Assembly: GCA_017443345.1 (NCBI GenBank) | Contig: JAFSNR010000027.1 | Location: forward strand, 47,481-111,480 | Source: Prevotella sp. | GTDB taxonomy: Bacteria; Bacteroidota; Bacteroidia; Bacteroidales; Bacteroidaceae | Direction: 5' to 3' | Length of the DNA: 64,000 bases | Shown: in pieces, positions 42,164-51,633 of the stretch | Layout of the letters: every line of letters starts with the position of its first letter | Numbering within the stretch: position 1 is the first letter of the stretch | Notes under the pieces: model-generated | What the model was told of the DNA's origin: nothing | The model's input: only the letters and a program-made list of their open reading frames with translations | Databases searched by the model: none | Made by a program: the position numbers and the translations under genes

Positions 42164-43041
42164 AAGAACAACTTCAGATCAAGGAAACTGATCTTGAGAA
42201 AGCCAAACAGTGGAGCGAATCGGTCTTTCTGGACAATGACCTCCTATTGACGGAACATATCAACGAGGCGCCCATGCCTACAGAGCCAAGAAAGATGAAC
42301 TTCATCCTCATCGGACTCTGTACGGAAGGAGAAATTATGTATCAACTCGACGGACAGAAGATGAACATTGCGCCTGGAGACATCCTGATTGTCACCGAGA
42401 AGCATATTGTAGACAGCTATCATCACTCACCTGACATGAGGGGCCTTTGCATGATCATCAGCGTCAACTTCTTCCATGAGATCATCCAGAGCGTGAAGGA
42501 TGTCAGTTCGTTATTCCTTTTCGCCCGCAGTCACCCCGTGATGCGACTGGAACCCAGGGAGATAGAGACATTCAAAGAGTATTTCCAGGTCATTCAGGAA
42601 AAGATCGGCGACAAAGACAACCACTTCCGAAAGGACCTTGTCAGGACTCTGTTGCTGGCCATGTCCTACGATCTGGGTAACATCATCTATCGCGTGCAAC
42701 AGCACGACAAGCCTCGTACAAGGGCAGAGGCCATCTTCACCGATTTCATCAGAATGGTGGAGGCCAACTGCAGGAAGGAGCGTCGCGTAGGCTGGTATGC
42801 CCAACAGCTTGATATCACACCAAAGTATCTTTCGGAAACGGTGAAGAACGTCAGTCGCAGAACTCCCAACGAGTGGATAGACAATTACATCATGATGGAG
42901 ATGCGCGTGATGTTGAAAAATACGACGAAGAGTATCAAGGAAATTGCAGAAGAGCTTAACTTCCCCAATCAGAGTTTCTTGGGAAAATTCTTCAAAGATC
43001 ATATGGGGGTATCACCGTCGGATTACAGAGAATCCAGATAG
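42157..43041 (+). CDS. AraC-family transcriptional regulator
   Basis: 294 residues. N-terminal cupin-like domain (about 45-110, LCTEGEIMYQLDGQKMNIAPGDILIV) and C-terminal AraC/XylS double helix-turn-helix (about 195-294) with VGWYAQQLDITPKYLSETVKNVSRRTPNEWIDNYIM and SIKEIAEELNFPNQSFLGKFFKDHMGVSPSDYR. The start is a GTG that overlaps the end of the GH95 gene by seven bases; the next ATG would remove about 40 residues of the ligand domain, so GTG is preferred. It is likely a sugar- or metabolite-responsive activator of the fucosidase operon (inference). The 3' end overlaps the convergent DUF3109 gene by 19 bases. Confidence 0.88.
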   Translation: MVKEQLQIKETDLEKAKQWSESVFLDNDLLLTEHINEAPMPTEPRKMNFILIGLCTEGEIMYQLDGQKMNIAPGDILIVTEKHIVDSYHHSPDMRGLCMIISVNFFHEIIQSVKDVSSLFLFARSHPVMRLEPREIETFKEYFQVIQEKIGDKDNHFRKDLVRTLLLAMSYDLGNIIYRVQQHDKPRTRAEAIFTDFIRMVEANCRKERRVGWYAQQLDITPKYLSETVKNVSRRTPNEWIDNYIMMEMRVMLKNTTKSIKEIAEELNFPNQSFLGKFFKDHMGVSPSDYRESR

Positions 43042-43643
43042 CCTTGATGCTTCAGTTCGTCGACGGTATCCAATAGCTCCTGATACCAGTCTTCGCCAAA
43101 ACGGCGGATAAGCGGGTCGCGAAGGAACTGATAAAGTCGCAAGTTTTCCTGAATACCCTTGGCTACAGCCATCTTGCAAACAGCCCAGCGATTGTAGTTC
43201 AGGCCCACGAGTCCCTCACCAAGGCGCTTCTCACGAATCGGATAAAGCGCACAACTTACAGGCTTGCAGAATCGGGTCTTCCCGGCTCTGTAAGCCTTTT
43301 CCAATGCACAGAGACAGCAGTTGTTGATGTCGTATAAACTATCATAATAGGTGAAAACACAATCCTTGCCTCTGACGATGCTCGTTACGAGGTCGCCCTC
43401 CTGGTCCGTGTAAGCTACACCCTGCTTATCGATGACGGCCTGGGCAGAGGCAGAGAGATCGCCCCAGACAGCATCCAGACAATCTTCAATCTCTGCAATC
43501 TCCTCCATCGTTACAGGGGCGCCAGCATCGCCTTCGACACAACATTCGCCCTTGCAGGCACTGAGGTCACAACAGAACTTCTCCGTCAGAATCTCTGAAG
43601 AGAGCAGCACGTCGCCGACTTGGATGATAGGAGGGAGTTGCAT
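43023..43643 (-). CDS. DUF3109 family cysteine-rich protein
   Basis: 206 residues with two clusters of cysteines: FCCDLSACKGECCVEGDAGAP (about 23-43) and CCLCALEKAYRAG plus RFCKPVSCALYP (about 108-134). The spacing matches DUF3109 and is like the YkgJ-type metal-chelating group, probably binding zinc or an Fe-S cluster. Function is unknown. No signal peptide, so cytoplasmic. The 38 bases upstream hold a 14-base direct repeat instead of a clear promoter; it may be co-transcribed with ung, whose stop is at 43682. Confidence 0.88.
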   Translation of the reverse strand: MQLPPIIQVGDVLLSSEILTEKFCCDLSACKGECCVEGDAGAPVTMEEIAEIEDCLDAVWGDLSASAQAVIDKQGVAYTDQEGDLVTSIVRGKDCVFTYYDSLYDINNCCLCALEKAYRAGKTRFCKPVSCALYPIREKRLGEGLVGLNYNRWAVCKMAVAKGIQENLRLYQFLRDPLIRRFGEDWYQELLDTVDELKHQGYLDSL

Positions 43644-43647
43644 TTTT

Positions 43648-43674
43648 AGTTTAGAGTTTAAAGTTTAGAGTTTA
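43648..43674. repeat. Two copies of a 14-base direct repeat
   Basis: AGTTTAGAGTTTA occurs at 43648-43660 and again at 43662-43674, filling most of the gap between ung and the DUF3109 gene. It is of the same AT-rich intergenic kind as the repeats at 28381 and 60090. Confidence 0.6.
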
Positions 43675-43681
43675 TAGATGA

Positions 43682-44347
43682 TTACCATGCTATTGGGGTC
43701 ATGCCATTCTGTTCAAGATAGGCATTACAGCGAGAGAACTGGTGCTGGCCGAACCAGCCGCCACGATTAGCACTCAGAGGCGATGGATGGACAGACTCGA
43801 GCACAAGGTTCTTCTGCTTATCGATCATATAGGCCTTCGAACGTGCATAACCACCCCAAAGCATATAGACGATATGTTCGCGATGAGTGGCCAGAGCCTG
43901 AATGGCAGCATCGGTAAACTTTTGCCAACCTAAGGTGGAGTGGCTATTGGCCTGATGGGCACGAACGGTGAGTGAGGCATTCAGAAGCAATACCCCCTGC
44001 TCTGCCCATCGCGTCAGATTACCAGAGGTAGGGATAGGTTTGCCAAGGTCGGCCTGAATCTCCTTGAAGATATTCTGAAGCGAGGGTGGAAACTGGATAC
44101 CATCCTGTACTGAGAAACTCAGTCCATGGGCTTGGCCTGGCTCGTGGTAGGGATCCTGTCCGATAATCACCACCTTCACCTTGTCAAACGGACAGAGGTT
44201 GAAGGCATTGAATATCAGTTTGCCTGGAGGGTAGCAGGTCGTCGCCTGATACTCCTGTCGCACAGCTGTCGTCAGCTGTGCGAAATAGGGCTTATCAAAT
44301 TCGCCCTGCAGATGCTGTTTCCAAGAATCCTCTATCTGTACTGCCAT
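43682..44347 (-). CDS. ung: Uracil-DNA glycosylase (family 1)
   Basis: 221 residues from the ATG at 44347 (MAVQIEDSWKQHL). Motif A VVIIGQDPYHEPGQAHGLSFSV with catalytic Asp65, motif FPPSLQNIFKEI, LLLNASLTV with the uracil-binding Asn, and the C-terminal HPSPLSANRGGW with the catalytic His. It removes uracil from DNA. The frame reaches eight codons further, but that part lies in the terminator of the upstream gpmI gene. The start codon is four bases after the terminator T-tract, so ung may depend on read-through or on an unrecognised promoter. Confidence 0.96.
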   Translation of the reverse strand: MAVQIEDSWKQHLQGEFDKPYFAQLTTAVRQEYQATTCYPPGKLIFNAFNLCPFDKVKVVIIGQDPYHEPGQAHGLSFSVQDGIQFPPSLQNIFKEIQADLGKPIPTSGNLTRWAEQGVLLLNASLTVRAHQANSHSTLGWQKFTDAAIQALATHREHIVYMLWGGYARSKAYMIDKQKNLVLESVHPSPLSANRGGWFGQHQFSRCNAYLEQNGMTPIAW

Positions 44348-44350
44348 AGT

Positions 44351-44385
44351 AAAAACATAGTGCCCCCGCAAAGAGCGAGGGCACT
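44351..44385 (-). terminator. Terminator of gpmI, directly before ung
   Basis: Arms AGTGCCC (44359-44365) and GGGCACT (44379-44385) with additional inner CGC/GCG pairing. On the minus strand it is followed by ATGTTTTT. The ung ATG begins four bases later. Confidence 0.7.
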
Positions 44386-44395
44386 TATTAAAATA

Positions 44396-45916
44396 TTAAT
44401 CTGTAATCAGGTTCTCACCAGTCATATCTGAAGGCTGCTCCAGTCCCATGATGTGGAGGATTGAGGGAGCCACGTCAGCCAGACGACCGTCCTTAACAGT
44501 AGCCGAGTTGTTGTTGGTTACATAGATGAAAGGAACGGGGTTCAGCGAGTGAGCTGTGTTAGGCGTACCATCAGGGTTGATAGCGTTGTCAGCATTTCCA
44601 TGATCGGCAATGATGATTGCCTCGTAGTCGTTGGCTTTAGCAGCCTCGATGACTTCACGAACGCAGTTATCAACAGCCCAGACAGCCTTTGCAATAGCAT
44701 TGTAGACACCTGTATGACCCACCATATCACCATTGGCGAAGTTCACCACGATGAAATCATACTCCTGAGTGTTGATGGCACCAACCAGCTTATCCTTAAC
44801 CTCGAAAGCGCTCATCTCAGGCTTCAGGTCGTAGGTAGCCACCTTAGGAGAAGGCACCAGGATACGATCCTCACCCTCGTATGGAGCCTCGCGACCACCA
44901 TTGAAGAAGAAGGTGACGTGAGCATATTTCTCAGTCTCAGCGGTGTGCAGCTGCTTCTTACCCTGCTTTGAGAGATATTCACCCAGCGTGTCCTCGACGT
45001 TCTCTTTGGGGAACAGGATGTGAACACCCTTGAAGTTAGCATCGTATGGCGTCATGCAATAGTACTGCAAACCAGGAATCGTCTTCATGCCCTGCTCTGG
45101 CATATCCTCCTGAGTCAATGCGATAGTCATCTCCTTAGCACGGTCGTTACGGAAATTAATGAAGATAACAACATCACCCTCCTCGATACAACCATTAACG
45201 CTGGCATTATGAATTGGCTTGATGAACTCATCAGTAACACCCTCGTCATAACTCTCCTGCATGGCCTGCACCATATCGGTAGCCTGCTTACCAGTACCGT
45301 TAACAATCAGGTCGTAACCTTCCTTGACGCGCTCCCAACGCTTGTCGCGGTCCATAGCATAGAAACGACCAACGATAGAAGCGATAGCTGCATCGTTATC
45401 GGCACAAACCTTAGAAACCTGCTCGATAAAGCCCTTACCGCTCTTTGGGTCAGTATCACGACCATCCATATAGCAATGAACAAACACCTGGTTCTTCAGA
45501 CCATAAGCCTTACCAATCTCGATAAGCTTGAAGAGGTGATCAAGGCTAGAGTGTACACCACCATCAGAAGTCAGACCCATCAGGTGAAGCTTCTTGTTGT
45601 TCTCCTTAGCATAAGTATATGCAGCCTTTACCTGAGGATTCTCCATGATAGAGCCATCCTTGCAGGCACGATTGATCTTAACGAGGTCCTGGTATACGAT
45701 ACGACCAGCACCGATATTGAGGTGACCTACCTCAGAGTTACCCATCTGTCCATCGGGCAAACCAACGTCCTCACCAGAGGCCATGAGCTGTGAATGAGCT
45801 GATGTAGCTGTTAGAAGATCCAGATAAGGTGTGGGAGTATTGAAAATCACGTCACCCTTACCATGCTTACCGATTCCCCATCCATCGAGAATCATCAAAA
45901 GTGCTTTCTTTGCCAT
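44396..45916 (-). CDS. gpmI: 2,3-bisphosphoglycerate-independent phosphoglycerate mutase
   Basis: 506 residues, usual length. Metal site Asp11 in [10 protein letters not shown], phospho-acceptor Ser61 in [40 protein letters not shown] and the C-terminal metal-binding [14 protein letters not shown] and [11 protein letters not shown]. It interconverts 3- and 2-phosphoglycerate in glycolysis. It has its own promoter (45957) and terminator and is divergent from a histidine acid phosphatase gene. Confidence 0.97.
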   Translation of the reverse strand: MAKKALLMILDGWGIGKHGKGDVIFNTPTPYLDLLTATSAHSQLMASGEDVGLPDGQMGNSEVGHLNIGAGRIVYQDLVKINRACKDGSIMENPQVKAAYTYAKENNKKLHLMGLTSDGGVHSSLDHLFKLIEIGKAYGLKNQVFVHCYMDGRDTDPKSGKGFIEQVSKVCADNDAAIASIVGRFYAMDRDKRWERVKEGYDLIVNGTGKQATDMVQAMQESYDEGVTDEFIKPIHNASVNGCIEEGDVVIFINFRNDRAKEMTIALTQEDMPEQGMKTIPGLQYYCMTPYDANFKGVHILFPKENVEDTLGEYLSKQGKKQLHTAETEKYAHVTFFFNGGREAPYEGEDRILVPSPKVATYDLKPEMSAFEVKDKLVGAINTQEYDFIVVNFANGDMVGHTGVYNAIAKAVWAVDNCVREVIEAAKANDYEAIIIADHGNADNAINPDGTPNTAHSLNPVPFIYVTNNNSATVKDGRLADVAPSILHIMGLEQPSDMTGENLITD

Positions 45917-45956
45917 AACTTTTTTGTATTTTTGACGTTATTTCCTTTTCAGGCTG

Positions 45957-45964
45957 CAAAGTTA
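45957..45964 (-). promoter_or_regulatory. -7 promoter element for gpmI
   Basis: TAACTTTG on the minus strand followed by CAGCC, 40 bases before the gpmI ATG. Confidence 0.65.
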
Positions 45965-45977
45965 CGAATTTTTTTTG

Positions 45978-45985
45978 TATCTTTG
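45978..45985 (+). promoter_or_regulatory. -7 promoter element for histidine acid phosphatase gene
   Basis: TATCTTTG followed by CGC, 27 bases before the ATG at 46013 and 13 bases from the opposite gpmI box. It excludes the longer frame that begins at 45863. Confidence 0.65.
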
Positions 45986-46012
45986 CGCACTGAACTCTAT
46001 AATTTTTCAAAC

Positions 46013-47314
46013 ATGGTGAAGAGAATTAGCAAGAGATTGTTGTTCATTCTGATATTGCTCGGCATTTTGACAACTGGAGATGCCCAAGGGGCCTTTCAGG
46101 TTATCAAAGATAATCCTGATATTGCAGCTAGCAACTACTATGCATATCCGTTACCAACGAAACAGCTTACCCCTGCACCTGCAGGCAAGCGCCCATTCTA
46201 TATCAGCCATTATGGTCGTCATGGGTCACGTTACTTGGATAATCGTAAGGGCTATGATATACCCTATGGCTATTTGCATAAAGGAGATTCGTTGGGCAAA
46301 CTGACGCCTTTGGGCAAGGAGATGCTACAACGCATGGCTGATATCATCGAAGATGCTGAAGGCTATTGGGGCACTCTTTCTCTGCTTGGGCAGATACAGC
46401 ATCGAGACATCGCACGCCGTATGGTAGAGCGCTTCCCTGAAGTTTTCGAGGGGAATGTTGTGATGGATGCCCATAGTACCGTCGTCAATCGATGTATCAT
46501 GTCGATGGCAGCAGCTCTGACACAATTGTCGGCCATGAATCCGCAGCTGGAGATTCGCATGGATGCATCGCAGCACGATATGTACTACATGAATCATCAG
46601 GATAAGCAGTTGCGCGACTCCATGATGACTAAGAGGGCCAAGGCTGCTTATGAAGCTTTTATTAAGAACATCAAACACAATCCTCGTGTGACAAACCTGC
46701 TTTTTAATGATACAGCCTATATCCACGAACACGTCAGCGACTATTGGTTACCCTACTATCTGCTAAAGACGGGTTTGATGCAACAGAACACCAAACAGCA
46801 AGGCGGCCCGCTAGTTGCCTTGTTTACGAATAAAGAGATACATCAATTCTGGCAAAACGAGAACGCCTGGTGGTACATCATGTACGGACCATCACTGCTC
46901 AATGGCGGTTGTCAGCCTTATACGCAGCGCTATCTGTTGCGTCGTATCATTGCCGACGCCGATAGTTGTCTGAACTTGGAGCATCCTGGTGCAACTTTGC
47001 GCTACGGCCATGAGACAGTGCTACTGCCATTGGTTTGTCTGTTAGATCTTAATGGATATGGTTTCCAGACTATGAATCTCAATGAGGTAGAACCTAACGG
47101 ATGGTGGGCATGTAGGGTATTTCCCATGGGGGCTAACCTGCAGTTTATCTTCTACCGCAAGAATCTGGAAGACAAAGATATTCTCTTTAAGGTTTTGTTG
47201 AATGAGGAAGAGGCGACATTGCCATTGCCTACGACGACACCGCCTTATTACCGCTGGCAGGACTTCCGCGAGTTCTATCTTAAGAAACTCGATGCCTACG
47301 GCAGAATGGATTAG
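46013..47314 (+). CDS. Secreted histidine acid phosphatase (phytase/MINPP-like, clade 2)
   Basis: 433 residues. Signal peptide 1-25 (LLFILILLGILTTGDAQ). The active-site motif RHGSR has Arg69 and nucleophile His70 in ISHYGRHGSRYLD, and the distal motif is HE (His333-Glu334 in LRYGHETVLLPL). Clade-2 enzymes use HD or HAE here, so HE places it near the MINPP-type inositol polyphosphate phosphatases. It would act in the periplasm or outside the cell on phytate or other phosphomonoesters. The start is set by the promoter at 45978. The stop overlaps the convergent rnhB stop. Confidence 0.87.
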   Translation: MVKRISKRLLFILILLGILTTGDAQGAFQVIKDNPDIAASNYYAYPLPTKQLTPAPAGKRPFYISHYGRHGSRYLDNRKGYDIPYGYLHKGDSLGKLTPLGKEMLQRMADIIEDAEGYWGTLSLLGQIQHRDIARRMVERFPEVFEGNVVMDAHSTVVNRCIMSMAAALTQLSAMNPQLEIRMDASQHDMYYMNHQDKQLRDSMMTKRAKAAYEAFIKNIKHNPRVTNLLFNDTAYIHEHVSDYWLPYYLLKTGLMQQNTKQQGGPLVALFTNKEIHQFWQNENAWWYIMYGPSLLNGGCQPYTQRYLLRRIIADADSCLNLEHPGATLRYGHETVLLPLVCLLDLNGYGFQTMNLNEVEPNGWWACRVFPMGANLQFIFYRKNLEDKDILFKVLLNEEEATLPLPTTTPPYYRWQDFREFYLKKLDAYGRMD

Positions 47315-47922
47315 CAATCTTCAAATTCGATACTAAGCTGTCCGTCGCCCAAGAGATTGTAACTCTTGCGGTGATAGGGCGTGATGCCAAACTGCTTAAT
47401 CGCCTCACGATGTTTCTTTGTAGGATAGCCCTTGTTTGAGAGCCAGTCGTATTGGGGATATTCTTCAGCAAGTTGATTCATATAGTCATCACGATAAGTC
47501 TTGGCGAGGATACTCGCAGCTGCGATAGAGAGGTATTTACCATCGCCCTTCACTATCGTCGTATGAGGTAAATCCTGATATTTCTTAAAACGGTTCCCAT
47601 CGACGATAACGGCCTCTGGTCGCACCTTCAACTGATCCAAGGCACGATGCATGGCCAATATCGAGGCATTCAGAATATTGATCTTGTCGATTTCCTCAGG
47701 GGTGACGATGCCCACGGCCCAGGCAACAGCATCGCGCTGGATAATCTCACGCAGTTGGTAACGCTTCTTCTCTGTGAGTTGTTTGGAATCGTTGAGCAAC
47801 TCATTCTGATAATCATCAGGCAGAATCACAGCAGCTGCATAGACGCTACCCGCCAAACAACCACGGCCTGCTTCATCGCAGCCCGCTTCAATCTTTCCTT
47901 CGTAAAAATGACTCTTTAACAT
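47311..47922 (-). CDS. rnhB: Ribonuclease HII
   Basis: 203 residues. Metal-binding Asp16-Glu17 in GCDEAGRGCLAGSV, VIVDGNRFKK with the second Asp, and SIAAASILAKTYRDDYM with the third; GYPTKKHREAIKQFG follows as in RNase HII. It removes ribonucleotides from DNA and RNA primers. It begins 12 bases after the symporter gene, so it is the last gene of the long minus-strand run. Confidence 0.96.
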   Translation of the reverse strand: MLKSHFYEGKIEAGCDEAGRGCLAGSVYAAAVILPDDYQNELLNDSKQLTEKKRYQLREIIQRDAVAWAVGIVTPEEIDKINILNASILAMHRALDQLKVRPEAVIVDGNRFKKYQDLPHTTIVKGDGKYLSIAAASILAKTYRDDYMNQLAEEYPQYDWLSNKGYPTKKHREAIKQFGITPYHRKSYNLLGDGQLSIEFEDC

Positions 47923-47934
47923 ATTACGTATAAC

Positions 47935-49413
47935 TTACTGACAATTCTTCGACTTCCTGAACAGCAACAAAGACAGCAAGAATCCCACCACGAAAATCGT
48001 TGATGTGCCCAATACGATGGCGAGATAGCTGTGGAGAGGCACACCAGGCAACTGCCACATATCAGCCAACGAAATCCACGCTATCACCCCTACTCCAGCC
48101 ACGCAACCAAGAAAGGCCGCCAAGCGACTGATTCTCTGACGAATACATCCCAGCAGGAATAATCCCAACATACCTCCAGAGAAAATACTGGAAAGCGTCC
48201 ACCACGCATCGATGATACTCTCGACACTAAGCATGGCGATAGCCACGATAGCCCCCAGAATGCCCACGGCAAAGCTGCTGAAGCGCACAATGGCCAATTC
48301 CAGTTTTTGATGTTTCGCTCTCAAAAAGAACGGACGCACATAATCCGTCAGGATAATCGTAGCGGCAGAGGTGACGGAAGTCGACACCGTACTCATGCCT
48401 GCAGCAAAGATGCTCGCTATGAGCAGACCTCGCAAGCCAACGGGAAGAACATTAACGATGAAATAGGGAAACACATAGTCGGGCTTAGCCTGAATCTCTG
48501 TAGGCAACTCTGCAACACCAGCCTGATAATAGCTGTAGAGCGCACTTCCGATGAGGAAGAAAAGCGCAGAAACGGGGATGAACAAGTAGCCTCCAAAGAG
48601 TGCAGAGAACTTTGCGTCCTTATCAGTCTTGGCAGCATGATAACGCTGTACGTAGTTCTGGTCGATGCCATAGTTCTGCAGGTTGATGAAGATGCCATAA
48701 ATCAGACATACCCAGAAGGTCGACGTGGTCAAATCGGTGGTAAACTCACCCAACGAAAACTTATTTCCCATTGGACTGTTAGCCGCCAATTCAAAAGTCT
48801 GCATGGGCCCCTCAGGCATCGAGAACATTAGGATGGCTAAGCACAGAACGGCTCCACCTATTAATATAATACCCTGAATGGCATCGGCCCAGATGACAGC
48901 CTTCAGACCACCCATCATCGAATAGATAATGATACCTATCGACGTGAGGATGATGACCATGTGCATATCCCAACCCATGAGGATAAACATCGGCACAGCC
49001 AACAGGTAGAGGATGCTGCCCATACGGGCAATCTGTGTCAACAAATAGCAAGCTGACGCATAGAGCCGTGCCCAAGCGCCAAACTTCTCCTCCAGGAATG
49101 TATAGGCCGATACAGAGCCTCCATGACGATAGAACGGCACAAAATACTTGGCCGCGAAATAAGAGGCGATGGGTATTGAAAGCGAGAACACGAAAGCGTT
49201 CCAATCAGCGGCAAAAGCCTTGCCTGGATAGCCGATGTAAGAGATACTGCTGACGTAAGTGGCGAATATCGACATGCCCACCACCCAACCAGGTATGGAA
49301 TGACCTGCCGAGGTGAACTCATCGGCTGAGGAGCCCTTCTTGAAGAAGGAACAACCGAAGATCACGACGCCAAGGGTGAAGACAATGAAAACGATGAAAT
49401 CAATTACGTGCAT
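47935..49413 (-). CDS. Sodium:solute symporter (SSS family)
   Basis: 492 residues with about 13 membrane helices. SSS motifs include GWVVGMSIFATYVSSISYIGYPG in helix 1-2 and MMGGLKAVIWADAIQGIILIGG, close to the family signature. It is a Na+-driven importer in the inner membrane. The lyase gene 31 bases upstream in the same direction suggests that the substrate is a sugar acid such as sialic acid or a related compound, but the substrate cannot be read from the sequence. Confidence 0.9.
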   Translation of the reverse strand: MHVIDFIVFIVFTLGVVIFGCSFFKKGSSADEFTSAGHSIPGWVVGMSIFATYVSSISYIGYPGKAFAADWNAFVFSLSIPIASYFAAKYFVPFYRHGGSVSAYTFLEEKFGAWARLYASACYLLTQIARMGSILYLLAVPMFILMGWDMHMVIILTSIGIIIYSMMGGLKAVIWADAIQGIILIGGAVLCLAILMFSMPEGPMQTFELAANSPMGNKFSLGEFTTDLTTSTFWVCLIYGIFINLQNYGIDQNYVQRYHAAKTDKDAKFSALFGGYLFIPVSALFFLIGSALYSYYQAGVAELPTEIQAKPDYVFPYFIVNVLPVGLRGLLIASIFAAGMSTVSTSVTSAATIILTDYVRPFFLRAKHQKLELAIVRFSSFAVGILGAIVAIAMLSVESIIDAWWTLSSIFSGGMLGLFLLGCIRQRISRLAAFLGCVAGVGVIAWISLADMWQLPGVPLHSYLAIVLGTSTIFVVGFLLSLLLFRKSKNCQ

Positions 49414-49444
49414 TGCTTTCTCTTTTTAACCTCCGTCGGAGAAG

Positions 49445-50374
49445 CTATATCTGCAGTTTTCCGTTCTCAGTAGGCAAAGCAGCGAGAGCCTCACGGATCT
49501 TTTCGCGCTCAGGGGCTTCAAACTTATAGAAAGGCGAAGCCACGAAATCATCGTTGATGATACCCAAGAGAGAAAGGGCACACTTCAGACCTTTCAGATA
49601 GCTGGAGCCATGTTTGCCAACCGTATAGATACTTGTCGATATCTGCATGATGAGTTGTTGGAGCTGGAGAACACGCTCGATATCGTGCGCCTTGGCAGCA
49701 TCGTACATAGCCACATAAAGCTCAGGAAACATATTGGCACCACCATTGATACCACCCTGCGCCCCTAAAAGCACACACTCGCCCGTTATCTCCTCTGGAC
49801 CTACGAGCATGGCGAAATCCTTGCGATGCTGCATCTTATACATCACACTCTGGAAGTAGACGGCATTAGCAGAAGAGTCCTTGAATCCCACCACCTGCTC
49901 AAGTTCAGCGATTCGTCTGACAGTATCAGGTGCAAAACTCACCTTGACGTGCGAAGGCATATTATAAAGGAACACAGGCAGAGGCAACTGAGGCACCAGC
50001 TCCTCATAGAACTGCGCCAACTCAGGCTGGCCTGTGGCAAAATAATAGGGAGGAGCACTGACCACACCATCAGCCCCATAATCGGCAGCTTTTCTGGCCA
50101 GACGGACGCTCTCCTCTATCGACGTGTCAGTGATACAGGCCAGCAACGGCAGTCGACCACGATTGATACGGCACGACTCTTTGATCATCTGCTTGCGCAC
50201 GTCGTAAGACAGACTCTGCTCCTCGCCAGTAGTACCTAGAACGAAAAGTCCATGCACTCCTCCTGCTATCAGATGTTCAATCAGTCGTTCAAGACTCTCC
50301 ACATCGAGGGTCTCGTTATCTTTCAAAGGGGTTACTAATGGTGGGATAATACCACTCAAAGGTTTTTTCATCAT
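49445..50374 (-). CDS. DapA/NanA-family class I aldolase (sugar-acid or sialic-acid lyase type)
   Basis: 309-residue (beta/alpha)8 lyase. GTTGE (47-51), catalytic Tyr137 in FLYNMPSHV and Schiff-base Lys165 in VVGFKDSSAN. In true dihydrodipicolinate synthase the YN-x-P-S motif is followed by an Arg that binds the substrate carboxylate; here it is His142, which argues against lysine biosynthesis. With the linked SSS symporter a catabolic role on an imported keto-acid sugar is more likely. It starts 38 bases after sufS. Two ATGs in tandem (50374, 50371) are possible starts. Confidence 0.85.
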   Translation of the reverse strand: MMKKPLSGIIPPLVTPLKDNETLDVESLERLIEHLIAGGVHGLFVLGTTGEEQSLSYDVRKQMIKESCRINRGRLPLLACITDTSIEESVRLARKAADYGADGVVSAPPYYFATGQPELAQFYEELVPQLPLPVFLYNMPSHVKVSFAPDTVRRIAELEQVVGFKDSSANAVYFQSVMYKMQHRKDFAMLVGPEEITGECVLLGAQGGINGGANMFPELYVAMYDAAKAHDIERVLQLQQLIMQISTSIYTVGKHGSSYLKGLKCALSLLGIINDDFVASPFYKFEAPEREKIREALAALPTENGKLQI

Positions 50375-50411
50375 GATGATAGTTTTTAAGTTTCAGTCAA
50401 TTCAGTTGTTT

Positions 50412-51632
50412 CTAGAACATCTGAACGACTCTTCGGATGCCAGCTACGAGGGTGTCGATTTCATCCTTCGTGTTGTAGAGGGCGAAAGATGCACGGACGG
50501 TGCCAGAGATGCCCAGACGATCCATCAGAGGCTGCGCACAATGATGACCAGTACGAACGGCTATGCCCAGACGATCGAGCAGCGTGCCCATATCAAGATG
50601 GTGGATGTTGCCTACGTTGAAACTGACGACAGCATCTTTTTGCGAAGCATCCAGAGGACCATAAATCATCATTCCATCGATGGTCTGCAGCTGCTCCATA
50701 CAGTAGCGCGTGAGTTCCAGCTCATGCTGTTGGATAGCCTCGAAGCCAATGGAATCAATATAATCGATGGCTTTAGCAAGTCCATGAGTGGCCACATAGT
50801 CAGGGGTTCCTGCCTCAAACTTAAAAGGCAAGCGCTCAAAGGTAGTCTTTTCCCAGGTCACTTTATCAATCATCTCGCCACCTCCTTGGTACGGAGGCAG
50901 CTTCTCCAGCCATTCCTCCTTGCCATAGAGCACGCCAATGCCCGTAGGACCATACATCTTATGCCCGCTGAAGGCAAAGAAGTCGCAACCCATCGCCTGA
51001 ACATCAACCTTAAAGTGGGGTGCGCTCTGGGCTCCATCCACCAAGACGGGGATATTGTGAGCATGGGCAATCTTGATAATTTGCTCAACAGGATTGATCG
51101 TACCAAGCACGTTACTGACGTGGGCCACACTGATGATTTTAGTGCGCTCAGAAATAAGTGGCTCCAGCTGATCAATAAGTAGCTTTCCTTCGTCATTAAG
51201 TGCCAAGTGTTTAACAATAATACCCCGTTTCATCGCCTGAAGCTGCCAAGAGACGATATTCGAGTGGTGCTCCATCTCTGTGACGATCACTTCATCGCCT
51301 GCCTGCATCTGCGATTCGCAGAACGATTGGGCAACCAAGTTGATAGCTTCAGTTGTCCCACGCGTAAAGATGATTTCCTCGATTTTCTTAGCATTGATGA
51401 ACTGGCGCACCTTCTCACGCGCTGCCTCATGCAGATCAGTAGCCTGCTGTGAAAGATAATGCACACCACGATGCACATTGGCATTCACATTGAGATACTC
51501 ATCGCGCATCGCATCAAGTACACACAGCGGTTTCTGCGTGGTAGCCGCATTATCGAGATAAACAAGCGGTTTACCATAAACCTCACGAGATAAAATCGGG
51601 AAATCTGCCCGTACCTTATTAATATCGTACAT
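50412..51632 (-). CDS. sufS: Cysteine desulfurase SufS
   Basis: 406 residues. Starts MYDINKVRADFPILSREVYGKPLVYLDNAATTQKP, PLP lysine Lys225 in AFSGHKMYGPTGIG, VDGAQSAPH, and the sulfur-carrying Cys365 in RTGHHCAQPLM, the group II (SufS) arrangement. It takes sulfur from cysteine for Fe-S assembly. The ATG at 51632 is one base after the sufD stop; a longer frame to 51659 overlaps sufD and is not preferred. No sufE or sufU follows in this window. Confidence 0.97.
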   Translation of the reverse strand: MYDINKVRADFPILSREVYGKPLVYLDNAATTQKPLCVLDAMRDEYLNVNANVHRGVHYLSQQATDLHEAAREKVRQFINAKKIEEIIFTRGTTEAINLVAQSFCESQMQAGDEVIVTEMEHHSNIVSWQLQAMKRGIIVKHLALNDEGKLLIDQLEPLISERTKIISVAHVSNVLGTINPVEQIIKIAHAHNIPVLVDGAQSAPHFKVDVQAMGCDFFAFSGHKMYGPTGIGVLYGKEEWLEKLPPYQGGGEMIDKVTWEKTTFERLPFKFEAGTPDYVATHGLAKAIDYIDSIGFEAIQQHELELTRYCMEQLQTIDGMMIYGPLDASQKDAVVSFNVGNIHHLDMGTLLDRLGIAVRTGHHCAQPLMDRLGISGTVRASFALYNTKDEIDTLVAGIRRVVQMF

Positions 51633-51633
51633 A

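Noticed and set aside
45863-46012. 50-codon N-terminal extension of the histidine acid phosphatase
   Set aside because: It lies upstream of the promoter at 45978 and overlaps gpmI; the signal peptide begins at 46013.
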